Source: Pseudomonas fluorescens
GTDB taxonomy: Bacteria > Pseudomonadota > Gammaproteobacteria > Pseudomonadales > Pseudomonadaceae
Direction of reading: 5' to 3'
Length of the DNA: 64,000 nucleotides
Assembly: GCF_000968015.1 (NCBI RefSeq)
Contig: NZ_LACH01000017.1
Location: 124,001 to 188,000, forward strand
The notes below the pieces were generated by a model, which saw only the letters and a list, made by a program, of their open reading frames with translations, did not search any database and was not told where the DNA came from. Shown one piece after another: positions 1 through 7,604 of this stretch. Every line of letters begins with the position of its first letter. Position 1 is the first letter of the stretch. The position numbers were made by a program, and so were the translations under genes.

Positions 1-852
1 GTCGTCATCCATGGCGATCCCTTCCGCTTGCGGCACTGTCTTCTGCAACCCCTGACGCCCCTTGCTCAGTGACATCGTACTTAGCGGTAGCCCGTCCACA
101 TCGAGTTCCAGAATCAGCCGCGACTCATCCGACAACGCCAGCAAATGGCCGCTGCGCTCGTCGTATTGCAGGCTCGACAGGTCCGTCACGAACATCCCGG
201 CATCGCGCTTGGGGTTATTCACTACGTGCACCGCGTAGGATTTTTCCGGGTTGTAATGCGGAAAGCCGTGCACTTCGTAGATCAGCATCGGGTCGCGTTC
301 CTTGGCGACAAACAACCGCTTGCCCACCGAGTCATAAGCCAGACCTTCGAAGCCCTTGTTACCGCTCATGTGCACGCCAAGGGTCATCTGCTCGGCATCC
401 GCTGCGTCGAGGAATGTTGTGTCGCTCTCCAGATGAACCTTGATCAGCCGCTGCTGACGCTCGTCAGTGATCACGTAAGTGTCGGCGCTGATGAATTCCA
501 CGGCTTCCGGATCGCCAAACCCGATCAGCGAAATGCGTCGAACAATCTGGCCGTCCAGCGACAGTTCGATCAGCTCTGAGTTTTTGTTGGTGACGGTGAA
601 CAGGCTGTTGCGCACCGGATCGAAGGTCAGCGCCGAAACATCGTCGTCCAGCCCCACAATGACTCGTGCCTCAACCGCTACCTGGTACTGATCCAGAGCG
701 ATGGACTGACCGTTCACTGGCTGCCAAAGGGTGTGCAGGTTGAACCAGGCGCGCTCGAACAGGCGCAGGTTCTGGCCGGACGCAACCAGCGCGATCAACG
801 CAATGACCGACAGGATCAGAATCAGGGGTTTGGGGCGGGCAAGTCGGCGCAT
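1..852 (-). CDS. SdiA-regulated domain protein, C-terminus cut by window edge
   Basis: The frame is open from an ATG at 852 down to base 1, so 284 residues are visible and the C-terminus lies outside the window. The protein starts with a basic stretch (MRRLARPK) and one hydrophobic segment (about residues 9-25), fitting a signal anchor. The rest resembles the SdiA-regulated family (YjiK-like, predicted beta-propeller), with repeated patterns such as LTFDP, GFGDPEAVEF and KGFEGLAYD. It is a paralogue of the next gene (1058-1987), which has the same direction and layout. Function is unknown; a periplasmic-facing propeller is an inference. No clear ribosome site decides the start. Confidence 0.8.
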   Translation of the reverse strand, partial: MRRLARPKPLILILSVIALIALVASGQNLRLFERAWFNLHTLWQPVNGQSIALDQYQVAVEARVIVGLDDDVSALTFDPVRNSLFTVTNKNSELIELSLDGQIVRRISLIGFGDPEAVEFISADTYVITDERQQRLIKVHLESDTTFLDAADAEQMTLGVHMSGNKGFEGLAYDSVGKRLFVAKERDPMLIYEVHGFPHYNPEKSYAVHVVNNPKRDAGMFVTDLSSLQYDERSGHLLALSDESRLILELDVDGLPLSTMSLSKGRQGLQKTVPQAEGIAMDDD

Positions 853-956
853 TCGGGCAAGTTCGGAATCAGGACGGGCGGATGAAATACCACGACAGTC
901 TGAATTAAAGCTTAATGGCCTGTGGCCGCGAACCACAACTGGCGGATGCGATCAGT

Positions 957-1052
957 GTAGGAGCTGCCGCAGGCTGCGATCTTTTGATCTTGATCTGCTA
1001 GCGATAGTGAATCCGCCGAAGATCAAAAGATCGCAGCCTACGGCAGCTCCTA
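957..1052. repeat. REP-like inverted repeat, family B
   Basis: Two 32-base arms (957-988 and 1021-1052) are near-perfect inverted copies containing TAGGAGCTGCCGCAGGC and GATCTTTTGATC. The same element recurs at 33046-33121 and 50628-50710, and as a variant at 54055-54147. It lies six bases beyond the stop codon of the 1058-1987 gene. Confidence 0.85.
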
Positions 1053-1057
1053 CAGGG

Positions 1058-1987
1058 TCAGCGTTGCTTTTCGAAGCGGTAGAACAGGTTCGGTTCGCTC
1101 ACCAGGTACAGCGTGCCCGCCTCGTCCATGGTCACGCCTTCGGCGCGAGGAATGGTCTTCTTCAAACCATTGAAGCCGCCCAGCAAGGTCATGAAGCTGA
1201 CCTGCTCGCCCTTCTCGTCCAGCTCCAGCAACAAGTGGGAGTCGGCAGACAGCACCAGGGTGTGGCCGGTGCGCGGGTCGATGGCCAGCGCCGAGAGGTT
1301 GCGCATGTCCAGTGCATCACTGGTGAGTTTTTGCTTGTCGCCGGTGAGGGTCTGGCCATCGTTGCTTTTCCAGGTGAACAACGCCGGTGGACGCTCTTCA
1401 CCCAGCAACATTTGCTGTTTGCGCGAGTCCCAGACGACGGCTTCGAAGGCCTTGTTCTGGTCTTTCGAAGGGCCGAGGTCGTATTTCGGGAAGTTGGCGA
1501 TGTTCAGCTCGCGGGTATCGGCATCGACCTTGACGATGGAGAGCATGTGGTCGCGCTCATCGACGATGGCCAACAGACCGTTGCCCATGACCGTCACGCC
1601 TTCAGGATTGCTCCAGCCCACCAGCGGCATCTTGCGCAGCACGTCGCCCTGCAGGGTCAGCTCGACGAGGAACGGGTTCTTGCCCATGACCGAGAACAGG
1701 GTTTTGGTTTGAGGGTTGTAGGCCAGGTCGGACGCTTCGTCCTTTTCCATGCCCGGCAGCAGCTTGGCGTCGATCACTGCCCGGTAATCCGGCAACCAGA
1801 CACTGGCCTGACGCTCGGCCGGGCTTTCGAAATGCTCACGCAACCAGAGCACGCCGCGATCATCCCAATGCATCGCAAACGCGAGGCCATACGCGGCGGC
1901 GGCCACCAGCAAAAGCCAGGAATACCAACGCATGACAAAGCGCGAACGGCGGGCAGTTTTAAGCTTGGGCAGTGGTTGGGTGACCAT
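1058..1987 (-). CDS. SdiA-regulated domain-containing protein (YjiK-like)
   Basis: The gene encodes 309 residues. A basic N-terminus (KLKTARRSR) precedes one hydrophobic segment (about 20-38), so the protein is probably anchored in the inner membrane with its bulk in the periplasm. The remainder shows beta-propeller-like repeats of the SdiA-regulated family, for example LAYNPQTKTLFSV, GWSNPEGVTVMG and LSALAIDPRTG, ending with GAGTLYLVSEPNLFYRF-type sequence. The family has no established biochemical role. It is followed by a paralogue (1-852) after a 205-base gap holding a REP element. The start is an ATG; I see no strong competing start. Confidence 0.85.
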   Translation of the reverse strand: MVTQPLPKLKTARRSRFVMRWYSWLLLVAAAAYGLAFAMHWDDRGVLWLREHFESPAERQASVWLPDYRAVIDAKLLPGMEKDEASDLAYNPQTKTLFSVMGKNPFLVELTLQGDVLRKMPLVGWSNPEGVTVMGNGLLAIVDERDHMLSIVKVDADTRELNIANFPKYDLGPSKDQNKAFEAVVWDSRKQQMLLGEERPPALFTWKSNDGQTLTGDKQKLTSDALDMRNLSALAIDPRTGHTLVLSADSHLLLELDEKGEQVSFMTLLGGFNGLKKTIPRAEGVTMDEAGTLYLVSEPNLFYRFEKQR

Positions 1988-2135
1988 CGAGGGATGCGTT
2001 CCAGAAATTCAGGCTAAGGGTAATAGCACAATTGGGACCGGCTAAGACGCGGCAAGTCCCGGAATTATCCGGACGAGATGTGAAAAAAACGGGAAATGGC
2101 GGGAAAGCCCTTTTGCGAGGCAATCACCAAACCAA

Positions 2136-2225
2136 TGTGGGAGCGAGCTTGCTCGCGATAGCGGTCTGTCATTCAACATCTCTGTCGACTGACACGGCCT
2201 CATCGCGAGCAAGCTCGCTCCCACA
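2136..2225. repeat. REP pair, family A
   Basis: Inverted 23-base arms, TGTGGGAGCGAGCTTGCTC plus GCGA (2136-2158) and its complement (2203-2225), flank 44 bases. The element lies downstream of the stop of the 2245-2910 gene. This is the commonest repeat in the window. Confidence 0.9.
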
Positions 2226-2244
2226 GGGTTTTGCAGTGTTTCGG

Positions 2245-2910
2245 TTAGCGGACGCTGCTGGTGAAGCTGCTGGCGCCTGGCAATTCAATCACCAGCTCGT
2301 CACCGACGTTCAGCGGACCGACGCCAACCGGCGTCCCTGTCAGTATCACGTCACCAGCCTGCAGCGAGAAGCAGCCGGCCATGTGCTGGATCATCGGCAC
2401 GATCGGGTTGAGCATCGCGCTGCTGTTGCCGTCCTGGCGCACTTCGCCGTTGATGGTCAGGCGGATGCCGATGTCGGTCAGGTCAGCGAACGTGCTGCCG
2501 GACACGAATGGCGCAATCACCGCCGCACCGTCGAAGGACTTGGCGATTTCCCACGGCAGGCCCTTGGCTTTCAGCTCGGCTTGCTTGTCGCGCAGGGTCA
2601 GGTCCAGGGCCGGGGCGAAGCCGGAGATAGCATCGAGCACTTCTTCACGGCTCGGTTTGGTCGACAATGGCTTGCCGATCAACACCGCGATTTCCGCTTC
2701 GTAATGCACCGAGCCACGTTCGGTCGGAATGCTGAAGCCACCTTCCAACGGCACTACGCAACTGCCCGGCTTAATGAACAGCAGCGGTTCTGTAGGCACC
2801 GGGTTGTCCAGTTCCTTGGCGTGCTCGGCGTAGTTACGGCCAATGCATACCACTTTCCCCAGCGGGAAGTGAATACGCGTACCGTCGACATACTGGTGCT
2901 GATAGCTCAT
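2245..2910 (-). CDS. Fumarylacetoacetate hydrolase family protein
   Basis: The gene encodes 221 residues, the usual length of single-domain FAH-family proteins. The start is set at the ATG at 2910 because AGGAG lies six bases upstream; an in-frame upstream start lacks this. The family signatures are visible: CIGRNYAEHAKEL near the N-terminus, FIKP, HYEAEIAVLIG carrying metal-binding acidic residues, and a C-terminal LTGTPVGVGPL segment. Members hydrolyse or decarboxylate 2-oxo acids such as acylpyruvates or oxaloacetate; the exact substrate cannot be read from sequence. It lies 36 bases downstream of the D-2-hydroxyglutarate dehydrogenase gene in the same direction and is probably co-transcribed with it. 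Confidence 0.88.
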   Translation of the reverse strand: MSYQHQYVDGTRIHFPLGKVVCIGRNYAEHAKELDNPVPTEPLLFIKPGSCVVPLEGGFSIPTERGSVHYEAEIAVLIGKPLSTKPSREEVLDAISGFAPALDLTLRDKQAELKAKGLPWEIAKSFDGAAVIAPFVSGSTFADLTDIGIRLTINGEVRQDGNSSAMLNPIVPMIQHMAGCFSLQAGDVILTGTPVGVGPLNVGDELVIELPGASSFTSSVR

Positions 2911-2946
2911 TACCGACTCCTGTTTCGTAGCTCTTAAATTCAAAAG

Positions 2947-4341
2947 TCAAACAGCGAAAATTTTGCCCGGGTTCATGATGCCGTTCGGGTCGAACACCGC
3001 TTTGACGGCTTTCATGTACTCGATCTCGACCGGCGAGCGGCTGTAGGTCAAGTAATCACGCTTGGTCATGCCCACGCCATGTTCGGCGGAAATCGAGCCG
3101 TTGTACTTCTCGACGGTTTCGAACACCCACTTGTTGACGGTCGCGCACTTGGCGAAGAACTCGTCCTTGCTCAGGTTTTCCGGCTTGAGGATGTTCAAGT
3201 GCAAGTTGCCGTCGCCGATGTGGCCGAACCAGACGATTTCGAAATCCGGGTAGTGTTCGCCGACGATTGCGTCGATTTCCTTCAGGAACGCCGGGACTTT
3301 CGACACAGTGACCGAGATGTCGTTCTTGTACGGCGTCCAGTGGGAAATGGTTTCGGAGATGTATTCGCGCAGCTTCCAGAGGTTCTGCAACTGGGTTTCG
3401 CTCTGACTCATCACGCCATCCAGCACCCAGCCCTGCTCAACGCAGTGCTCGAAGGTTTCCAGGGCGTGGTTGGCCACTTCTTCGGTGGTCGCTTCGAATT
3501 CCAGCAGCGCGTAGAACGGGCAATCTGTTTCGAATGGCGCAGGAACATCGCCCCGGCCCATGACCTTGGCCAAGGCTTTGTCGGAGAAGAATTCGAAGGC
3601 GGTCAGGTCGAGCTTGCTCTGGAACGCGTGCAGCACCGGCATGATCGAGTCGAAATCGGCAGTACCGAGGACCATGGCGGTGAGGTTTTTTGGGGAACGG
3701 TCCAGACGCATGGTGGCTTCGACCACGAAACCGAGGGTGCCTTCAGCACCGATGAACAGCTGGCGCAGGTCGTAACCGGTGGCGTTCTTGATCAGGTCTT
3801 TGTTCAGTTCCAGCAGATCGCCTTTGCCGGTGACCACTTTCATGCCAGCGACCCAGTTGCGGGTCATGCCGTAGCGAATGACCTTGATCCCGCCGGCATT
3901 GGTGCCGATATTGCCGCCAATCTGGCTGGAACCTGCCGAAGCGAAATCCACCGGGTAATACAGGCCTTTCTCTTCGGCGACATTCTGCAGGTGTTCAGTG
4001 ACCACGCCCGGCTGGCAGACCGCGGTGCGATCGGTCATGTTCACGTCGAGGATCTGGTTCATGTAGTCGAAGGACACGACGACTTCGCCATTGGCGGCCA
4101 CGGCAGCGGCGGACAGCCCGGTGCGACCGCCGGACGGCACCAGCGCAATGTTGTGCTCATTGGCCCAACGGACAATGGCCTGGACCTGCTCGGTGGTCTT
4201 GGGGAACACGATGGCGGTCGGGGCCGGGGCGAAATGCTTGGTCCAATCCTTACCGTAAGCATTCAGGGAGTCGGCATCGGTCAGCACCTTGCCAGGCTCA
4301 ACCAGGGTCTTCAGCTCTTCAATCAGGGCAGGATTGGTCAT
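2947..4341 (-). CDS. D-2-hydroxyglutarate dehydrogenase (FAD-binding oxidoreductase)
   Basis: The protein has 464 residues from ATG 4341; upstream in-frame ATGs are less likely. The N-terminal half is a PCMH-type FAD-binding domain (ALVPSGGRTGLS, GGNIGTNAGGIKVIRYG, GAEGTLGFV). The C-terminal half is an FAD-oxidase C domain with WFGHIGDGNLHLNI and SAEHGVGMTKRDYL, the metal and substrate motifs of D-lactate/D-2-hydroxyglutarate dehydrogenases. It is divergent from serA. In Pseudomonas, SerA reduces 2-oxoglutarate to D-2-hydroxyglutarate and this enzyme reoxidises it, helping pull serine synthesis forward; assignment to that role rests on family plus context. D-lactate dehydrogenase is the alternative. 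Confidence 0.88.
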   Translation of the reverse strand: MTNPALIEELKTLVEPGKVLTDADSLNAYGKDWTKHFAPAPTAIVFPKTTEQVQAIVRWANEHNIALVPSGGRTGLSAAAVAANGEVVVSFDYMNQILDVNMTDRTAVCQPGVVTEHLQNVAEEKGLYYPVDFASAGSSQIGGNIGTNAGGIKVIRYGMTRNWVAGMKVVTGKGDLLELNKDLIKNATGYDLRQLFIGAEGTLGFVVEATMRLDRSPKNLTAMVLGTADFDSIMPVLHAFQSKLDLTAFEFFSDKALAKVMGRGDVPAPFETDCPFYALLEFEATTEEVANHALETFEHCVEQGWVLDGVMSQSETQLQNLWKLREYISETISHWTPYKNDISVTVSKVPAFLKEIDAIVGEHYPDFEIVWFGHIGDGNLHLNILKPENLSKDEFFAKCATVNKWVFETVEKYNGSISAEHGVGMTKRDYLTYSRSPVEIEYMKAVKAVFDPNGIMNPGKIFAV

Positions 4342-4407
4342 CGACAGAACTCTCGAACAATTCATGGTCATCCTGAGAACGCTTCACGTCGCAGGAATGA
4401 GTGTTTA

Positions 4408-4439
4408 GCGGGGTGCATATGCTAGCATACCGACCCCGC
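4408..4439. promoter_or_regulatory. Dyad in the D2HGDH/serA divergent promoter region
   Basis: Outer arms GCGGGGT (4408-4414) and ACCCCGC (4433-4439) share one centre with an inner palindrome ATGCTAGCAT (4419-4428). The dyad is 66 bases from the dehydrogenase start and 106 from serA. No T-run follows, so an operator is more likely than a terminator. This is an inference from symmetry alone. Confidence 0.5.
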
Positions 4440-4467
4440 AGGATAGTGCCCAACGGCTATTCTGTGG

Positions 4468-4506
4468 CGACGGCTTTCCTGCCGTCGGGGTCAGCGTCTG
4501 TTGACC
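4468..4506 (+). promoter_or_regulatory. serA leader hairpins
   Basis: Two short inverted repeats lie in the serA 5' region: CGACGGC/GCCGTCG (4468-4474, 4481-4487) and GGTCA/TGACC (4489-4493, 4502-4506). They may fold in the mRNA leader if transcription starts upstream. No function is known. Confidence 0.3.
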
Positions 4507-4545
4507 ATTTCCTGCCATTTTTCTCCGGGATACAGGTTTACGCAG

Positions 4546-5775
4546 ATGAGCAAGACTTCTCTCGATAAGAGCAAGATCAAGTTCCTTCTTCTCGAAGGCG
4601 TCCACCAATCGGCTGTCGACGTCCTCAAGGCGGCGGGCTACACCAGCATCGAGTACCTCACCGGTTCTCTGCCGGAAGCCCAGCTGAAGGAAAAGATCGC
4701 TGATGCGCACTTCATCGGCATTCGCTCCCGCACTCAACTGACCGAAGAAATCTTCGATCACGCGAAGAAACTGGTCGCTGTCGGCTGTTTCTGCATCGGC
4801 ACCAACCAGGTTGACCTCAATGCTGCCCGCGAACGCGGCATCGCAGTGTTCAACGCTCCGTACTCCAACACTCGCTCCGTAGCCGAGCTGGTGCTGGCCG
4901 AAGCGATCCTGTTGCTGCGCGGCATCCCTGAGAAGAACGCTTCCTGCCACCGTGGCGGCTGGATCAAGAGCGCAGCCAACTCCTTCGAAATCCGTGGCAA
5001 GAAGCTCGGCATCGTCGGTTACGGCTCGATCGGTACTCAACTGTCGGTCCTGGCTGAAGGCCTGGGCATGCAGGTGTACTTCTACGACACCGTGACCAAG
5101 CTGCCATTGGGCAACGCGACTCAGGTCGGTAACCTGACCGAGCTGCTGGGCATGTCCGACATCGTCACCCTGCACGTTCCGGAAACCGCTGCGACCCAGT
5201 GGATGATCGGCGAGAAAGAAATCCGTGCGATCAAAAAGGGCGGCATCCTGATCAACGCGGCTCGCGGCACTGTAGTTGAACTGCAAGCGCTGGCGGACGC
5301 GATCAAGGACAAGCACCTGATCGGCGCGGCCATCGACGTCTTCCCGGTAGAGCCGCGCTCCAACGAAGAAGAGTTCGAAAGCCCGCTGCGTGGCTTGGAC
5401 AACGTGATCCTGACCCCGCACATCGGCGGCTCCACCGCTGAAGCGCAGGCCAACATCGGTCTGGAAGTGGCTGAGAAGCTGGTCAAGTACAGCGACAACG
5501 GTACGTCGGTGTCCTCGGTCAACTTCCCGGAAGTGGCCCTGCCGGCTCACCCTGGCAAGCACCGTCTGTTGCACATCCACGAAAACATTCCGGGTGTGAT
5601 GAGCGAAATCAACAAAGTCTTCGCCGAAAACGGTATCAACATTTCCGGTCAGTTCCTGCAGACCAACGAGAAAGTCGGCTACGTCGTGATCGACGTCGAC
5701 GCCGATTACTCCGAAATGGCGCAAGAGAAGCTGCAGCACATCAACGGCACCATTCGTTGCCGCGTGTTGTTCTGA
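4546..5775 (+). CDS. serA: D-3-phosphoglycerate dehydrogenase
   Basis: The protein has 409 residues and catalyses the first step of serine synthesis, oxidising 3-phosphoglycerate with NAD. The ATG at 4546 gives MSKTSLDKSKIKFLLLEG, the usual start. The NAD-binding motif is GYGSIG (158-163). The catalytic triad falls at Arg240 (NAARG), Glu269 (FPVEP) and His292 (PHIGGST), the same numbers as in the E. coli enzyme. A C-terminal ACT domain (from about 338; HENIPGVMSEINKVFAENGI) suggests serine feedback. Such enzymes can also reduce 2-oxoglutarate to D-2-hydroxyglutarate, fitting the divergent dehydrogenase gene. Confidence 0.97.
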   Translation: MSKTSLDKSKIKFLLLEGVHQSAVDVLKAAGYTSIEYLTGSLPEAQLKEKIADAHFIGIRSRTQLTEEIFDHAKKLVAVGCFCIGTNQVDLNAARERGIAVFNAPYSNTRSVAELVLAEAILLLRGIPEKNASCHRGGWIKSAANSFEIRGKKLGIVGYGSIGTQLSVLAEGLGMQVYFYDTVTKLPLGNATQVGNLTELLGMSDIVTLHVPETAATQWMIGEKEIRAIKKGGILINAARGTVVELQALADAIKDKHLIGAAIDVFPVEPRSNEEEFESPLRGLDNVILTPHIGGSTAEAQANIGLEVAEKLVKYSDNGTSVSSVNFPEVALPAHPGKHRLLHIHENIPGVMSEINKVFAENGINISGQFLQTNEKVGYVVIDVDADYSEMAQEKLQHINGTIRCRVLF

Positions 5776-5791
5776 TAGCGATTTGAGCGAC

Positions 5792-5822
5792 AAAAAAAGG
5801 AGACCTCCGGGTCTCCTTTTTC
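5792..5822. terminator. Bidirectional rho-independent terminator (serA / DUF4399)
   Basis: An 11-bp perfect stem (5795-5805 with 5810-5820, core GGAGACC) has a TCCG loop, a T-run on the plus strand and an A7 run on the other side. It can end serA on plus and the DUF4399 gene on minus. Confidence 0.9.
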
Positions 5823-5838
5823 ATGAGCGCAACTAAAG

Positions 5839-6264
5839 TTACTTAACGTTGACGGTGATCTTCTCCGACACGATCGGCGGATCAAACGGCATGTGGTTGC
5901 TGTCGCCCAGTTCGAGTTGCAGGGTGTGTTTGCCCGGCGTCAGTTTTACTTCAGCCTGGGTCTGCGCCTTGCCGAAATGCACGTGGTTGGCATCGTTGGG
6001 GATTGGCGCACCGGCGGCTGGCAGTTGATCGACATCGATCAGCAAGTGGTGATGGCCGGTGTTCTTGGTGGCATCGCCCGCTGGCGCCAGCGCAATGTTC
6101 TCGACTGCGAACTTGACGACGACGGTTTGCGGAACCGTGGCTCCGTCCGCAGGAGAAACGATGGACACTTCTGCACCTTTGGGAGCCGGTGTAGCAGCCG
6201 TTGCCAGCATCGAAGCCCCCATCAACAGGCCAGCCAATGCTGCTCGTGACATAAAGGTTTTCAT
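5839..6264 (-). CDS. DUF4399 domain-containing periplasmic protein
   Basis: The protein has 141 residues. A cleavable signal peptide is visible (MKTFMSRAALAGLLMGASMLATA, cleavage probably after ATA). The mature part has the DUF4399 pattern: VSIVSPADGATVP, then GHHHLLID, HVHFGKAQT, LTPGKHTLQL and DSNHMPFDPP. The His-rich GHHHLLID stretch suggests possible metal binding, which is not demonstrated. It converges on serA and shares its terminator. GGAG precedes the ATG at a normal distance. Function unknown. Confidence 0.88.
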   Translation of the reverse strand: MKTFMSRAALAGLLMGASMLATAATPAPKGAEVSIVSPADGATVPQTVVVKFAVENIALAPAGDATKNTGHHHLLIDVDQLPAAGAPIPNDANHVHFGKAQTQAEVKLTPGKHTLQLELGDSNHMPFDPPIVSEKITVNVK

Positions 6265-6399
6265 TCTCTTCTCCAGTTTTTTCGTAAAATCCGTGTGGCC
6301 ATGACAACTTCACGGCCAATCGTTGTCGAAGGCACTCGACAACCATAGCAAAGCGAGCCTGAATCAGAGCGTCGCAAAAATGAATTCAAAGGAGTGACC

Positions 6400-6987
6400 A
6401 TGCGCTTTTTGCCTGGCCTGATCTGCCTGCTACCCCTTCTGAGCCCTTTGGCTCATGCCGAACTGATTGACGATGTAAACGACCGAGGCGAATTGCGTAT
6501 TGCCCTTGAGGCTAATACACCACCCTTCAATTTCAAGGACGATGGCCAACTCTCGGGCTTCGAAGTCGAGTTGGGTCAACTGCTGGCCAACGAGCTGGAT
6601 GTGCGGGCCGACTTCGTCGTTACCGATTCCGGCGACCTGTTGACCGGTGTCGAAAGCGGTAAATACGACATCGCCATCAACCACGTAGCAGTGACCGCGG
6701 ACCTCAAGGATCGTTTCGACTTCAGCGAACCTTACATTCACACCGATGCGCAATTGATCGCGCAGAAGGAAGAGCAACCGCGCTCGATGCTGCTGGTGCA
6801 GTCGCTGACGGAAGAGAAGCCGAAGGCTCGCCCGCCAGTGAGCCTGGCGATTCCGTTTCAGAAAGGTAACCCGGCGTTTCATGCCAGCCTGGAAAACGCA
6901 CTGCAGCGGATCAAGGCGGATGGGCGACTCCAGGCACTGGAGCAGAAATGGTTTGGGGCGGATGCGAGTGTGGCGCCCAAACCCTGA
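6400..6987 (+). CDS. Short solute-binding protein (SBP_bac_3 family), lobe 2 reduced
   Basis: The protein has 195 residues from ATG 6400, with AAAGGAG five bases upstream. It has a signal peptide (to about LAHA, residue 20), then lobe 1 of a polar-amino-acid binding protein: RIALEANTPPFNF, GFEVELGQLLANEL, YDIAINHVAVTADLKDRFDFSEPY. The usual lobe 2 segment (GKTVGVQ-GT type) is missing; after AQLIAQKEEQPR the sequence passes to an unrelated linker and then the family's C-terminal helix (RIKADGRLQALEQKWFG). Typical members have about 230-260 residues. No permease or ATPase gene is adjacent. Transport function is doubtful; sensing or scavenging is possible. Confidence 0.8.
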   Translation: MRFLPGLICLLPLLSPLAHAELIDDVNDRGELRIALEANTPPFNFKDDGQLSGFEVELGQLLANELDVRADFVVTDSGDLLTGVESGKYDIAINHVAVTADLKDRFDFSEPYIHTDAQLIAQKEEQPRSMLLVQSLTEEKPKARPPVSLAIPFQKGNPAFHASLENALQRIKADGRLQALEQKWFGADASVAPKP

Positions 6988-7008
6988 TTTCAGACTGATG
7001 AGTAACCC

Positions 7009-7098
7009 TGTGGGAGCGAGCTTGCTCGCGATGGCGGCGTGTCAGGCGACATTGATGTCAGCTGACCCTCCCTCATCGCGAGCAAGCTCGCTCCCACA
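7009..7098. repeat. REP pair, family A
   Basis: Inverted arms with TGTGGGAGCGAGCTTGCTC (7009 onwards) and the complement ending at 7098. It lies between the convergent 3' ends of the 6400-6987 and 7117-7602 genes. Confidence 0.9.
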
Positions 7099-7116
7099 GT
7101 GGTTTTGTGTCGGTCG

Positions 7117-7602
7117 TTAGTCGAGTGATGTCAGGGATTGTGCGGCTTCAGCCAGTTCCAACTCACTGAAGACTTGAACACCATGGCGCCTGAGCAACGC
7201 CGCCGTCACGCCTTCACCACTCACCTTCACACCACTGAACGTCCCGTCATAGGTCAACAGGTTCCCGCAAGACGGGCTGTTGGCCTTGAGCACGGCAATG
7301 CGGATGCCGTGCTTTTGCACCAGTTCCAACGCCTGATAAGCCCCCGAGAGAAACTCGGCGCTGACGTCCTCGCCCTCGGTGGTGATCACTGAGGCGTGGC
7401 CATCAAGCACTTCACCACCCTGCCCGCCCGGAATTTCCGCCGCCGCCCTCGGCGTCGGCAAGCCACCGGCAACCTCTGGACACAACGGCACCACCCGGCC
7501 TTCATCAAGCCACTGCTGAAGCTGATCGAACGGCCCGCTCGCCCCGCCGTCGTAACGTACGCGGTGGCCCAGCAGACAGCGGCTTACCAGAATTTTCTGC
7601 AT
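7117..7602 (-). CDS. DUF523 domain-containing protein
   Basis: The protein has 161 residues, fitting the DUF523 (YbbK-like) family. Conserved features visible are the N-terminal SRCLLGHRVRYDG, the VPLCPEVAGGLPTPR segment and KANSPSCG. These hold three conserved cysteines that could bind a metal or an iron-sulfur centre, which is an inference. No signal peptide, so it is cytoplasmic. Its start lies two bases after the stop of the upstream 2OG-Fe(II) oxygenase gene, so the two are almost certainly one transcript. Function unknown. Confidence 0.88.
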   Translation of the reverse strand: MQKILVSRCLLGHRVRYDGGASGPFDQLQQWLDEGRVVPLCPEVAGGLPTPRAAAEIPGGQGGEVLDGHASVITTEGEDVSAEFLSGAYQALELVQKHGIRIAVLKANSPSCGNLLTYDGTFSGVKVSGEGVTAALLRRHGVQVFSELELAEAAQSLTSLD

Positions 7603-7604
7603 GA

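Noticed and set aside
3079..4425. Long plus-strand frame opposite the D-2-hydroxyglutarate dehydrogenase gene
   Set aside because: Shadow of the dehydrogenase gene; the translation shows no recognisable motif.
4405..5793. Long open frame on the minus strand opposite serA
   Set aside because: It is a mirror of serA codon bias. serA has all catalytic residues; the mirror frame has a low-complexity, Val/Gln/Asp-rich translation and no family features.
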